A DNA stretch of 64,000 nucleotides from Crossiella sp. SN42 (GCF_023897065.1 NZ_JAMHIV010000008.1:185420-249419); one strand, 5' to 3'; shown: positions 48,937 to 57,582, counted from the stretch's first letter. The notes: generated by a model not told the origin, from the letters alone. A program made the numbers and translations.

Positions 48937-49806
48937 CTAGCCGCGCTGGGCTGAAAGCAGCTCCGCCCCGGTGATCCGCATGGGCACCGCGTTGGCCAGC
49001 CGGAGCAGTTGCTCGATGGTCAGCCAGCTGCCGTCGGCCTGCTGCAGCCGGACCACCGCGAGCACCGAGCCGTCCGGCCGGACCTCGACCTCCTTGAGGT
49101 CCAGCTGGCGCAGCTCGCTCCAGGACCGGATGAAGGCGGCCAGGTCGCCGAGCAGGTTCGGGGTGAGCAGGCCGGCCGCGGTTTCCGGCTGCTTCTGGCC
49201 GAGCCGCTGGTAGAACTCGCGGACCACGCCGACCGGGGTGTTCAGGCCCTGTGCGGGCGGCTGGGTGGTCGCGCTGCGCTGGGCGCCGGGCTGGGTGGTC
49301 ACCACCGGCTTGCCCGACCGCACGGCCAGTGGCTGCGCCTGCTCGCTGACCGGCGGGTTCGGCCGGGCCGCGGGCGGCACCGGGCTGGCCGCGGCGGCCT
49401 GGCCCTGCTGGGAGGTGCGCGGGCTGACCAGCTCGGCGGTGAGCAGGTCGGGTCGCAGCACCATCGCGCCGGTGAGCTCGGTGGCGCGCTGCACCGGGGC
49501 CCGCTCGGCCTGCGGGGTGGTCCAGATGTTCGAGGTGATCGCCGAGGCCGCGGTGACCGCGCCGGTCAGCACGACCGCGCCGATCAGCATCCCGATCAGC
49601 CGGGTCGAGCGCCGGGTGCGCTCCAGCGGCTGCGGCGGGGCGACCGTCACGGTCGTCTCCTCGCCGAGCAGCTCGTCGACGAACTCCTCGGTCTCGACTA
49701 CTTCGCGCGGCGGGATCCGGACCGGGCAGGGCTGCTGCCTGATCAGGTCCGCCACGGTGACTGATCCGGCACGGTGGTGCCGACGACCAGTCGTCGAACG
49801 CTCCAC
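48937..49806 (-). CDS. membrane-anchored protein with external NTF2-like domain
   Basis: The 289-residue product has a cytoplasmic N-terminus with SVTVADLIRQQPCPVRIPP (around 15-33), one membrane helix (about 69-92), a Pro/Gln/Ala-rich external linker and a C-terminal domain (GVVREFYQRLGQKQPETAAGL..., then VLAVVRLQQADGSWLTIEQL) that parallels those of the two flanking genes. The GTG start has a perfect GGAGG eight bases upstream (49815-49819 on this strand), so it is preferred over upstream in-frame starts. No enzymatic motif is seen. Confidence 0.76.
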   Translation of the reverse strand: MERSTTGRRHHRAGSVTVADLIRQQPCPVRIPPREVVETEEFVDELLGEETTVTVAPPQPLERTRRSTRLIGMLIGAVVLTGAVTAASAITSNIWTTPQAERAPVQRATELTGAMVLRPDLLTAELVSPRTSQQGQAAAASPVPPAARPNPPVSEQAQPLAVRSGKPVVTTQPGAQRSATTQPPAQGLNTPVGVVREFYQRLGQKQPETAAGLLTPNLLGDLAAFIRSWSELRQLDLKEVEVRPDGSVLAVVRLQQADGSWLTIEQLLRLANAVPMRITGAELLSAQRG

Positions 49807-49975
49807 GGTGGTGGCCTCCGTACGTTCTGTGGTCGTCAGGACTCGTACCGTCACATCGGCAGCAGGTGCCAGCGACTGGCCACAGTTCACCCGTTCGAGT
49901 CGATAAACGGTCGGAAAAAGCCAGTCGAACGGATGAATGGTCACCCTTCGGATTCGGTCCGGCGGGGCCTGGACC

Positions 49976-50878
49976 TCACCGTTCGGCGGTGGACACCAGC
50001 CGCTCGCCGTTGACCAGCGGCACCTCGGAAACGGTGAAGACGAGCTCCCGCTGCTGGGTGCTCAGCGACCCGTCCTTGGCCTGCACCTCCACCACTGAGG
50101 TGGTCACGCCCCGGCCCGGATCGACCTGGATGGTCTTCACCTCGACCCGCTGCAGGTTGTCGAAGCGCTGCTGGAACGCGGGGAACCCGCTGTCCTTGAT
50201 CGCGGGCCCGCTGAGCGCCTCGAAGGCCCGCTGCGGGTCCTCCGGCAGCGCGGCGAAGAAGGCCATGGTCTGCCCGGCCAGCTTGTCCACCGGCACCAGC
50301 GGCACCGCCCGGTCGTTGGTCACCGTGGTCACCGGCGGCAGCGAGGTGCTGCTGCCCGGCTTGGTCTCGCCGCCGCCGCCGGTGAGCCGGGACGGGCCCG
50401 AGGGCGTGCCGGTGGTGCGCGAGGTCTTCGGCCCCGCGGTGGGCGTGCGGCCTGCGCTGCTGCTGCTGTTGTTGTTGCCGCGGCCACCGCCGCTGGGGCT
50501 GGGCTTCCCCGAGGAGGTCTTGCTGCCCTCCGGCAGCACCATGTCGCTGGGGTAGCCGGGCAGCGACTCCAGGTGGTCCTCGCCGTCCGGGCTGACCAGC
50601 GCGGCCGCCGCGGCGACCAGGACCAGCAGCACGGTGGCCGAGGACAGCCCGGCGAACCAGGCCGCCCGCTTCCAGGTGCGCGGTGGGGTGACCGAGGCCG
50701 GGACCATGCCGAGGTCGAACTTGCGCAGACCGGGCGGCGCGGTGTCGGCCACCGGGTCCGCCAGTGGCGGCGGCTCCGGCCGCGACACCTCCGGCGTCCA
50801 GGACAGCGCGTTGGCTTCCGGGCGGTGCCGGCCGTGGCGTGGCCGGTACCGCTCGGCGGGCCCCTGTCCGCTGTTCAT
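49976..50878 (-). CDS. membrane-anchored protein with external NTF2-like domain
   Basis: The 300-residue product has a basic/His-rich cytoplasmic N-terminus (YRPRHGRHRPEAN), one membrane helix (about 73-94, FAGLSSATVLLVLVAAAAALV), a long Ser/Gly/Asn/Thr linker and a C-terminal domain of about 95 residues (QTMAFFAALPEDPQRAFEAL, then VTTSVVEVQAKDGSLSTQQREL). The plan matches the next two genes and the kinase. It is the first of the array in transcription order. The ATG has an AGAGG site. Confidence 0.77.
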   Translation of the reverse strand: MNSGQGPAERYRPRHGRHRPEANALSWTPEVSRPEPPPLADPVADTAPPGLRKFDLGMVPASVTPPRTWKRAAWFAGLSSATVLLVLVAAAAALVSPDGEDHLESLPGYPSDMVLPEGSKTSSGKPSPSGGGRGNNNSSSSAGRTPTAGPKTSRTTGTPSGPSRLTGGGGETKPGSSTSLPPVTTVTNDRAVPLVPVDKLAGQTMAFFAALPEDPQRAFEALSGPAIKDSGFPAFQQRFDNLQRVEVKTIQVDPGRGVTTSVVEVQAKDGSLSTQQRELVFTVSEVPLVNGERLVSTAER

Positions 50879-50917
50879 CTCGCTGACCTCTTTCGCCCCA
50901 GCAGGGCGGTTTCCCGC

Positions 50918-51655
50918 CTATGCCGTGTTGACCACCTGGAACGTCTCGGCGAGCCTGCCCTCGGGCAGGCCGGCGTGCTTCGCCTGGGCGGCGAACTCGC
51001 CGCGGAGCTGCTCGTCGAGCCCCGCCATTCCTCCGGTCTGTGACTGGTGCGCGCGCAGCGCGGCCAGCTTGATCGGCATCAGGTCGGTGATGTCGACGGC
51101 CTGCCGCCGTCGTTCGCGCGGGCCGTCGGCCAGCCACAGCTCGCGCACCGTCCAGGGCGCCAGCCCCTCCTGGGTGAGCAGCTCGGGGTAGGCGTGCGGG
51201 TTGCGCGCGTCCGGGTAGACCGCGGCCAGCGCGGCCTCGCCCGCGGCGCGGTGGTCCGGGTGCGAGGTGACGATGTGGTCCCAGTTGATCTCCGGCGACC
51301 AGGTCAGCACCCGGTCCGGCCGGAAGGTGCGGATGATCCTGGTGATGTCGCGGCGCAGCGCGAGTCCGGGCACCAGGCGTCCGTCGGGGTGGCGCAGGAA
51401 GTACAGGGTGGTCACGCCGACGATCTCCGCGGCCGCGCGCTGTTCCTGCTCGCGCAGTTCGGCGATCTCCGCACGGGGGGTGTCCAGGTCGCCGGTGGCC
51501 TCACCAGAGGTGCACAGGCAGTAGGCGACCTCGATGCCCGCCTTGGTCCAGGCGGCCACCGTCCCGGCGGCGCCGAAGTCGACGTCGTCCGGGTGAGCTG
51601 CGACGACCAGCACGCGGCTGATGCCGCCGTCGTCGTTGGTGGGTTCGTGAGCCAT
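50918..51655 (-). CDS. PIG-L family N-deacetylase (LmbE-like)
   Basis: The 245-residue zinc hydrolase removes acetyl groups from N-acetyl sugars or related glycosides. Metal-site motifs are A-H21-P-D-D24-V-D (VVAAHPDDVDFGAAG) and the later SHPDHRAAGEAAL; the sequence TWSPEINWDHIVTSHPDH is typical of this family. Mycothiol-pathway enzymes MshB and Mca are relatives, but the specific substrate is not clear. A 12-bp palindrome shared with the kinase promoter region lies about 71 bp upstream of the start. Confidence 0.9.
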   Translation of the reverse strand: MAHEPTNDDGGISRVLVVAAHPDDVDFGAAGTVAAWTKAGIEVAYCLCTSGEATGDLDTPRAEIAELREQEQRAAAEIVGVTTLYFLRHPDGRLVPGLALRRDITRIIRTFRPDRVLTWSPEINWDHIVTSHPDHRAAGEAALAAVYPDARNPHAYPELLTQEGLAPWTVRELWLADGPRERRRQAVDITDLMPIKLAALRAHQSQTGGMAGLDEQLRGEFAAQAKHAGLPEGRLAETFQVVNTA

Positions 51656-51717
51656 CTCACCCAGGGTAGGTGGCCCGGGATGCGGTTGCGCTCCGGGTCC
51701 CTCTAACTACCCGGCGT

Positions 51718-51753
51718 GATACCCGGACGGGTGTACTCCACCCGCCCGGTATC
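51718..51753 (-). terminator. hairpin after the small membrane gene, including ACCCGGACGGGT
   Basis: An imperfect inverted repeat, GATACCCGGACGGGTG with CACCCGCCCGGTATC, has one bulge and lies 4 nt past the end of the upstream 100-residue gene on the minus strand. Its left arm holds the 12-mer that also occurs before the kinase gene, so it may be a terminator, an operator for PIG-L, or both. Confidence 0.6.
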
Positions 51754-51757
51754 AAGA

Positions 51758-52060
51758 TCAGCTGGCCTTGCCATACCGCTCGTGAGTGGCCCGCAGCTCC
51801 TTGACCGCGGTCAGCCCAGCGCCGGCGGCCACCACGACGGCCAGCACGTCGAAGACGAACCCGCCCATGGTCATCAGCAGCGCGAGCACGGCCAGCACGA
51901 CGGTGATGCCCACCTTGGGCATCCGCTCCTGCACGTAGTGCACGACCGGCTCGCCGCCCGCCCGCTTGGCGGCCGCCGACTTGAGCATGGCCAGATAACC
52001 GCCGTTGGCCACCGAGGCGAGCAGGGCGACCAGCCCGACAAGAACAGCGATGAGATGCAT
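51758..52060 (-). CDS. small membrane protein, unknown function
   Basis: The 100-residue protein has three hydrophobic segments: 1-24 (MHLIAVLVGLVALLASVANG), a central pair at about 50-72 (VGITVVLAVLALLMTMGGFV) and about 73-85. The end is charged (KELRATHERYGKAS). It is transcribed on its own, divergent from the HDAC-like gene, with a hairpin after it. No family is recognised. Confidence 0.72.
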   Translation of the reverse strand: MHLIAVLVGLVALLASVANGGYLAMLKSAAAKRAGGEPVVHYVQERMPKVGITVVLAVLALLMTMGGFVFDVLAVVVAAGAGLTAVKELRATHERYGKAS

Positions 52061-52122
52061 AAACCCAGTGTGCGCCGGTATTACAGCGGCGGCATCGGTG
52101 ACATCCCTGAGATGCTGCCCCG

Positions 52123-53229
52123 GTGATCGACGTCTACTGGCACCCCGACTGCCTGGCGCACGACACCGGCACCGGCCTGTGGGAGCTGCCCGGCCGCTGG
52201 GACTGGCTGGACGAGCCCGAACCCCACCCGGAGAACGCGGCCCGCCTGCGCACCTTCCAGCACGCCCTGCGGCACGGCCCGGTCAAGGACTCCCTGCGCT
52301 GGCACCAGGGCAGGCACGCCTACCCCACCGAACTGGCCGAGGTGCACGAGCTGCGCTACCTCGCCGACCTGAGCAGCGCCTGCGGCACCGGCGAACTGGT
52401 CGCGATCGAGGAGAACACCGTCGTCGGCCCTGGCTCCTGGGCCGCGATCCGGGCGGCCGCGGGCACCGCGATCGAGGCCACCTGGTCTGTGCTGTCCGGA
52501 CAGTCGAACACCGCCTACGCCCTGGTCCGCCCACCCGGCCACCACGCCCAGCGGGGCCAGGCCGACGGCTACTGCCTGGTGAACAACGTGGCCCTGGCCG
52601 CCAAGATGGGCCTGGCCCACGGCCTGGAGCGGGTGGCGATCCTGGACTGGGACGTCCACCACGGCAACGGCACCCAGGAGATCTTCTACGACGATCCCAG
52701 GGTGCTCACCATCTCGGTGCACATGCGGCACGGCCGCTGGGGCAAGGCCCACCCACAGACCGGCGCTCCCGAGGAGACCGGCGCCGGCCACAACGTCAAC
52801 ATCGAGCTCTCCCTCGGCGCCGGTGACGAGGCCTACCGCCGCGCCTTCACCGAGATCGCCGAACCCGTGCTCCGCCAGTTCCGCCCGCAACTGCTGCTGG
52901 GCGCCTCCGGTTTCGACGGCTCCACCTTCGACCCGAACGGGCGGCACAACCTCACCGCGGCCGGCTACCGGTGGATCGGCGGCCGGGTGGCGGCGCTGGC
53001 CGAGGAGCTGACCGGCCACGGCCCGGTGCTCACCCAGGAAGGCGGCTACCTGCGCGGCTACTCGGCACTGTGCCTGCACGCCCTCATCGAGGGCCTGCTC
53101 GGCCACACCGAACCACTGCTGGCCGACCCGCTGGCCTACTTACCGGACGACTCAGCGCGAAACCCCGACCGCACCACGGCGGACCTGAACCTGGTGCGGT
53201 CGGCGCTGCGCGAACACTGGGACCTGTAA
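52123..53229 (+). CDS. class II histone deacetylase-like amidohydrolase
   Basis: The 368-residue protein is of the HDAC/acetylpolyamine amidohydrolase/AcuC superfamily and removes acyl groups from amines with Zn. The signatures are RPPGHH (charge-relay His140-His141), ILDWDVHHGNGTQ (zinc ligands Asp177 and His179), GASGFDGSTFDP (zinc ligand Asp265) and the catalytic tyrosine in EGGY (Tyr309). All catalytic residues are present. The protein or polyamine substrate is unknown. The GTG start lies 62 bp from the divergent small membrane gene. Confidence 0.93.
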   Translation: MIDVYWHPDCLAHDTGTGLWELPGRWDWLDEPEPHPENAARLRTFQHALRHGPVKDSLRWHQGRHAYPTELAEVHELRYLADLSSACGTGELVAIEENTVVGPGSWAAIRAAAGTAIEATWSVLSGQSNTAYALVRPPGHHAQRGQADGYCLVNNVALAAKMGLAHGLERVAILDWDVHHGNGTQEIFYDDPRVLTISVHMRHGRWGKAHPQTGAPEETGAGHNVNIELSLGAGDEAYRRAFTEIAEPVLRQFRPQLLLGASGFDGSTFDPNGRHNLTAAGYRWIGGRVAALAEELTGHGPVLTQEGGYLRGYSALCLHALIEGLLGHTEPLLADPLAYLPDDSARNPDRTTADLNLVRSALREHWDL

Positions 53230-53239
53230 AACGCACCCG

Positions 53240-53280
53240 GCCACGCCTCACCACACCACTCGTTGCGAAAGAGGCGTGGC
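53240..53280 (+). terminator. hairpin after the HDAC-like gene
   Basis: A perfect 10-bp stem, GCCACGCCTC with GAGGCGTGGC, separated by 21 bases, lies 11 nt past the stop. The long loop makes its efficiency uncertain. Confidence 0.55.
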
Positions 53281-53320
53281 GCGCCAGCGACACGCCGGGC
53301 TCTTGACCAGCGACGGGGTT

Positions 53321-53414
53321 GTGTTTTCGCGTCGCCTTGTCGTGCGTCCGACGCATCCGAAGCTTGCTTCGCGTGCGGCGGATGCACGACGAGGCGACTC
53401 AAGAGCGAAAACAC
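53321..53414. repeat. 94-bp nested inverted-repeat element in intergenic DNA
   Basis: The arms pair outside-in as GTGTTTTCGC (53321-53330) with GCGAAAACAC (53405-53414), then GTCGCCT and GTCGTGC (53331-53345) with GCACGAC and AGGCGAC (53384-53398), with a six-base bulge between; a smaller GAAGC/GCTTC hairpin sits at the tip (53359-53370). The outer arms contain AT-rich blocks unlike the local DNA. It is not a simple terminator. A dispersed palindromic element, a small RNA or the remains of a mobile unit are possible. Confidence 0.7.
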
Positions 53415-53442
53415 CCGCGTGCGGAGCACGCCAATGTCACAG

Positions 53443-53727
53443 TCACCGCCCGAGGCGGCCGCGACCGAGGCGGAGCAGGATCATGGCCAGTTCCTTGCCC
53501 TCGGGGCCAAGCTCGCGGAAGCGTGCCAGCACCGCCATCTCCCGGCTGTAGACGATCTTCGGACCGCCCGCGGCCATCCGCGCGGCGCCGATGGTCTGGG
53601 AGACCTCGGTGCGGCGCTGTATCAACCGGAGGATCTCCGAGTCGAGGTGGTCGATCTCCTCGCGCAGGGAGTCGATGTCGGTCTCGGTGCTGGTGGACTG
53701 TGCGTCGCTGTCGAGCGCGGCGTTCAT
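53443..53727 (-). CDS. chorismate mutase (AroQ type, intracellular)
   Basis: The enzyme turns chorismate into prephenate for Phe/Tyr synthesis. It is 94 residues and all helical: DIDSLREEIDHLDSEILRLIQRRTEVSQTIGAARMAAGG, then YSREMAVLARFRELGPEGKELAMILLRLGRGRLG. The pattern (Arg in REEID, Arg/Arg/Lys set and the GRGRLG end) follows M. tuberculosis Rv0948c, which needs its C-terminal LGRGRLG segment for activation by DAHP synthase. The ATG was chosen for GAGG seven bases before it; another ATG 12 nt upstream is possible. As in mycobacteria, pcrA is encoded close by. Confidence 0.93.
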   Translation of the reverse strand: MNAALDSDAQSTSTETDIDSLREEIDHLDSEILRLIQRRTEVSQTIGAARMAAGGPKIVYSREMAVLARFRELGPEGKELAMILLRLGRGRLGR

Positions 53728-53960
53728 GGCGATCCTCATCTGCTCGGGTGGACTGACCCGGCTATCCCGGTCCCCGCAGCACAAAGCCCCGGGTCCAAGG
53801 ACTCCGGGGCATCGGTCGTGGTTCGGCTGGCGTCAGCTGACCACGGGTGCCGGAGTCCGGTACCCGTAGAAAAAGTAAAACGCGCGGTGAGCCACAGATC
53901 GATTCTGGCACGCTTGCGCCCTGCCGTCGAGTCGTGTCCCGCTCGTTGAGAGGAACCTCC

Positions 53961-54425
53961 ATGCGCAAGCTCGCCCTGACCGCCACCGGACTGGCGGTGC
54001 TCGCCGCGGCCGCGCCGATCGCCGGCGCGGCTCCTGCCCTGGCCTACGACATCGCGGTGACCAGCAGCAAGACCGAGCTGCTCGCCTACAACCACGAGAC
54101 CTTCACCTTCGAGGTGACCGTGCGCAACCCGGGCACGGTGGCCGGGTCCGCGGGCGCGGTGCACGCGCCCAAGATCAAGGGCCTGACGCTGCGTGCCAGT
54201 GGCGCGGGCTGGACCTGCACCGAGCCGGAGGCCTGGGAGTTCTTCTGCATGAGCCAGGAGAACATCCCGCACGGCGGCAGCCTGCCGCCGATCACGGTGA
54301 GCGGCGTGCCCGACGGCACCACCTCGCACACCTTCATCCCGGTCACCGTGGACGGCTGGCGCCGCTCCGAGCAGAACCACGCCAACAACGTGGTCAACGT
54401 GCTGGTGACTAGCTACGAGCACTGA
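53961..54425 (+). CDS. small secreted protein with beta-sandwich-like domain
   Basis: The 154-residue product starts with a clear Sec signal peptide (MRKLALTATGLAVLAAAAPI..., cleavage near ALA-YD, residue 28). The mature part has one pair of cysteines (WTCTEPEAWEFFCMS), which could form a disulfide, and looks like an immunoglobulin-like or CARDB-type fold (TFTFEVTVRNPGTV). It lacks an anchoring motif, so it is probably released. A GAGAGGAA site precedes the ATG. The end overlaps the convergent DedA gene by 17 nt. The function is unknown. Confidence 0.78.
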   Translation: MRKLALTATGLAVLAAAAPIAGAAPALAYDIAVTSSKTELLAYNHETFTFEVTVRNPGTVAGSAGAVHAPKIKGLTLRASGAGWTCTEPEAWEFFCMSQENIPHGGSLPPITVSGVPDGTTSHTFIPVTVDGWRRSEQNHANNVVNVLVTSYEH

Positions 54426-55023
54426 CCTCCACCGGCAGGGCCCGGTTGGCGGCCCTGGTGAGCAGGATCCCGGCCACCACCATGCCGGCGACGCCCAGCG
54501 CCAGGGCCATCAGCTGGCTGTCCATGGCCTGGCCGAGGCTGCTGGCGAACAGCCCGAGCAGCGCCCACACGCTGGACCAGCCGATCGAGCTGACCGCGCC
54601 GAGGAAGAAGAACCGGCGCGGCGGCACCTTCATCGCCCCGGCCAGGATCGGCGCCAGGGTGTGCCCGACCGCGACGAACCGGACCGCCACCATCATGCTC
54701 GGACCGGCTGACCGCACCAGCGCCTCGGTCCGCGCCCAGCGGTGCTCGCCCAGCTTGCGGCCCGCCCAGCTGTACCGGATCTTGCCGCCGGTGCCGCGAC
54801 CCAGCAGGTAGCCGCCGGTCTGGCCGATCAGCGAGCCGAGGCCCGCGGCGATGGCCACCAGCGGGAAGTACTCCGGCCCCAGCGCCACCGCACCCGCGAT
54901 GACCACCAGTTCGCCGGGCACCAGCGAGCCCACCAGCAGCGTCGCCTCCACCACGCACAGCGCGGTGATGATCAGCAGAATCGTGACCGGTCCAAGCCCC
55001 GCGAGGTCCGGCATCAGGTTCAT
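54409..55023 (-). CDS. DedA family (VTT domain) membrane protein
   Basis: The 204-residue membrane protein has the DedA/VTT features: an acidic residue in the first helix region (CVVEATLLVGSLVPGELVVIAGA), LGSLIGQTGGYLLGR, and VRFVAVGHTLAPILAGAMKVPPRRF, the conserved F/R-x-R-x-x-x-G-type loop. DedA proteins move phospholipids or polyprenyl phosphates across the membrane and affect membrane energetics. The ATG has GAGGG upstream. Confidence 0.92.
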   Translation of the reverse strand: MNLMPDLAGLGPVTILLIITALCVVEATLLVGSLVPGELVVIAGAVALGPEYFPLVAIAAGLGSLIGQTGGYLLGRGTGGKIRYSWAGRKLGEHRWARTEALVRSAGPSMMVAVRFVAVGHTLAPILAGAMKVPPRRFFFLGAVSSIGWSSVWALLGLFASSLGQAMDSQLMALALGVAGMVVAGILLTRAANRALPVEVSARS

Positions 55024-55161
55024 GACATCCCTCTTACTAGGTCGACTGGACTAGTAGCGATGTTGTCGCTGAACCGGGTGCGAAGAATCGGGGAACGCCC
55101 CTGGCCCGTCCCTGAACGCGACCCAGGGGATGTCGGGGCCGCCGAGTACCGTGGTCTCCCG

Positions 55162-57546
55162 ATGGACGCCTTGTTCGAACTCCACGAGCCCCCCGCCCCG
55201 CGCCGCCCGGCCCCCGCCGCGCCTGCCGAGTTGCTGCACGGGCTCAACCCGCGACAGCGCGAGGCCGTCGAGCACAGCGGGTCGCCGCTGCTGGTGGTGG
55301 CCGGCGCCGGTTCGGGCAAGACGAAGGTGCTGACCAGCCGGATCGCCTACCTGCTGGCCGCGCGCGGGGTGCACCCCGGCGAGATCATGGCGATCACCTT
55401 CACCAACAAGGCAGCCGCGGAGATGAAGGAGCGGGTCAGCGCGCTGGTCGGCCCCCGCGCGCGGGCGATGTGGGTGTCCACCTTCCACTCCATGTGCGTG
55501 CGGGTGATGCGCCGCGAGGCGAAGTCGGCCGGGCTGAGCTCGAACTTCTCCATCTACGACAGCGACGACTCGCGCAGGCTGATCACGCTGGTGGCGCGGG
55601 ACCTCGACCTGGACCCCAAGCGCTACCCGGCGCGCACCCTGGCGATCCACATCTCCAACCTGAAGAACGAGCTGCTCACCCCGGAGGACGGCGCCGAGCG
55701 CGCGGCCAACGACCTGGAGCGCCGGGTCGCCGAGGTCTACGGCGAGTACCAGCGGCGGCTGAACCAGGCCAACGCGCTGGACTTCGACGACCTGATCATG
55801 CGCACGGTCGAGCTGCTGCAGAACTTCCCGGCCATCGCCGAGTACTACCGGCGGCGGTTCCGGCACGTGCTGGTCGATGAGTACCAGGACACCAACCACG
55901 CGCAGTACGTGCTGGTCAGGGAGCTGGTCGGCACCGGAGAGGGCGGCATCCCGCCGGGCGAGCTGTGCGTGGTGGGCGACGCGGACCAGTCCATCTACGC
56001 CTTCCGCGGCGCGACCATCCGCAACATCGAGGAGTTCGAGCGGGACTACCCGCAGGCGCGCACCATCCTGCTGGAGCAGAACTACCGCTCCACCCAGACC
56101 ATCCTGTCCGCGGCCAACGCGGTCATCTCGCGCAACCAGGGCCGCCGGGACAAGCGGCTGTGGACCGACTCCGGCGACGGTGAGCAGATCGTCGGCTACG
56201 TCGCCGACAACGAGCACGACGAGGCCGCGTTCGTGGCCAACGAGATCGACCGGCTGGTCGACTCGGCCGAGGCGGTCAACGGCGACATCGCGGTCTTCTA
56301 CCGCACCAACAACTCCAGCCGCGTGTTCGAAGAGGTCTTCATCCGGCTCGGCTTGCCGTACCGGGTGGTCGGCGGCGTCCGGTTCTACGAGCGGCGCGAG
56401 GTCAGGGACGCGCTGGCCTACCTGCGGGTGCTGGACAACCCGGAGGACACGGTCAGCCTGCGCCGCATCCTCAACGTGCCCAAGCGCGGCATCGGCGAGC
56501 GGGCCGAGGCCGTGGTCGCCGCGCACGCCGAACGCGAGCGGATCTCCTTCGCCGCCGCGCTGCGTGAGGCGGCCGCGGACCGGATCCCGCTGCTCAACCC
56601 GAGGTCCCAGCGCGCCATCGCCGGGTTCACCGACCTGATCACCGAGCTGCGCGGCCTGGTCGAGGTCGGCCAGGACGTGGCCGAGGTGCTGGACACCCTG
56701 CTGGACAAGACCGGCTACCGCGGCGAGCTGGAGGCCAGCGACGACCCGCAGGACGCCTCCCGCCTGGACAACCTCACCGAGCTGGTGACGGTGGCCCGCG
56801 AGTTCGTCCAGCTCCAGGTCGCCACCCCCGAAGACGACGCCGACGGCGGGGCTGTCCTGCCCGAGGACGAGGGTCTGCCCGCCCAGGACTCCCTGGCGGC
56901 CTTCCTGGAGCGCGTCTCCCTGGTCGCCGACTCCGACCAGCTGCCGGACGAGGGCGACGGCGTGGTCACCCTGATGACCCTGCACACCGCCAAGGGCCTG
57001 GAGTTCCCGGTGGTCTTCTGCACCGGCTGGGAAGACGGCATGTTCCCGCACCAGCGCGCCCTCGGCGACCCGGCCGAGCTGGCCGAGGAACGCCGCCTGG
57101 CCTACGTCGGCATCACCAGGGCCAGGGAACGCCTCTACGTCTCCCGCGCCCTGATGCGCTCGGCCTGGGGCCAGCCGATGATGAACCCCGCCTCCCGCTT
57201 CCTGGACGAGATCCCGGCCAACCTGCTCGACTGGCGCCGCGTGGAACCGGAACGAGCGGGCCCCGCCGCGGCTACCACCTGGGGCCGCCGCGGCTTCGAC
57301 CGCGCCGCCAGCAGCGAGGTCAGCAACTCACCCTTCGCCCGCCGCGCCGCGCTCAACAAGGGCTGGCAGAACACCCCGTCCATGACCCTGGACGTCGGCG
57401 ACCGGGTGAGTCACGACAAGTACGGCCTGGGCACCGTGATCGAGACCAACGGCACCGGCCCCCAGGCCACCGCCACCATCGACTTCGGCACCTCGGGCAA
57501 GGTCCGCCTGATGCTCATCGGCGGCGTCCCCATGGTGAAGCTCTAA
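55162..57546 (+). CDS. pcrA: ATP-dependent DNA helicase PcrA/UvrD1
   Basis: The product is a 794-residue superfamily 1A 3'-5' helicase for nucleotide-excision and strand repair. Motif I is GAGSGKT (48-54), then motif Ia AITFTNKAAAEMKERV, motif II VDEYQDTN, motif III GDADQSIYAFRGA, motif IV LEQNYRST, motif V LMTLHTAKGLEFPVVF and motif VI YVGITRARERLY. The C-terminal Tudor-like tail (GDRVSHDKYGLGTVIETNG) that binds RNA polymerase is present. The ATG was chosen by homology; the frame stays open upstream. It is the actinobacterial UvrD1 group, adjacent to chorismate mutase and sucCD as in mycobacteria. Confidence 0.96.
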   Translation: MDALFELHEPPAPRRPAPAAPAELLHGLNPRQREAVEHSGSPLLVVAGAGSGKTKVLTSRIAYLLAARGVHPGEIMAITFTNKAAAEMKERVSALVGPRARAMWVSTFHSMCVRVMRREAKSAGLSSNFSIYDSDDSRRLITLVARDLDLDPKRYPARTLAIHISNLKNELLTPEDGAERAANDLERRVAEVYGEYQRRLNQANALDFDDLIMRTVELLQNFPAIAEYYRRRFRHVLVDEYQDTNHAQYVLVRELVGTGEGGIPPGELCVVGDADQSIYAFRGATIRNIEEFERDYPQARTILLEQNYRSTQTILSAANAVISRNQGRRDKRLWTDSGDGEQIVGYVADNEHDEAAFVANEIDRLVDSAEAVNGDIAVFYRTNNSSRVFEEVFIRLGLPYRVVGGVRFYERREVRDALAYLRVLDNPEDTVSLRRILNVPKRGIGERAEAVVAAHAERERISFAAALREAAADRIPLLNPRSQRAIAGFTDLITELRGLVEVGQDVAEVLDTLLDKTGYRGELEASDDPQDASRLDNLTELVTVAREFVQLQVATPEDDADGGAVLPEDEGLPAQDSLAAFLERVSLVADSDQLPDEGDGVVTLMTLHTAKGLEFPVVFCTGWEDGMFPHQRALGDPAELAEERRLAYVGITRARERLYVSRALMRSAWGQPMMNPASRFLDEIPANLLDWRRVEPERAGPAAATTWGRRGFDRAASSEVSNSPFARRAALNKGWQNTPSMTLDVGDRVSHDKYGLGTVIETNGTGPQATATIDFGTSGKVRLMLIGGVPMVKL

Positions 57547-57556
57547 CCAGCCGGCG

Positions 57557-57582
57557 GCCCCCACCCCGGTGGCGGTGGGGGC
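57557..57582 (+). terminator. terminator after pcrA
   Basis: A 9-bp stem, GCCCCCACC with GGTGGGGGC, with an eight-base loop, starts 11 nt past the stop codon. Confidence 0.75.

Noticed and set aside
49891..49932. Inverted repeat CCGTTCGA/TCGAACGG with a 26-base loop between two array genes
   Set aside because: The stem is short and the loop long; it might be an operator or weak terminator but evidence is too thin for a feature.
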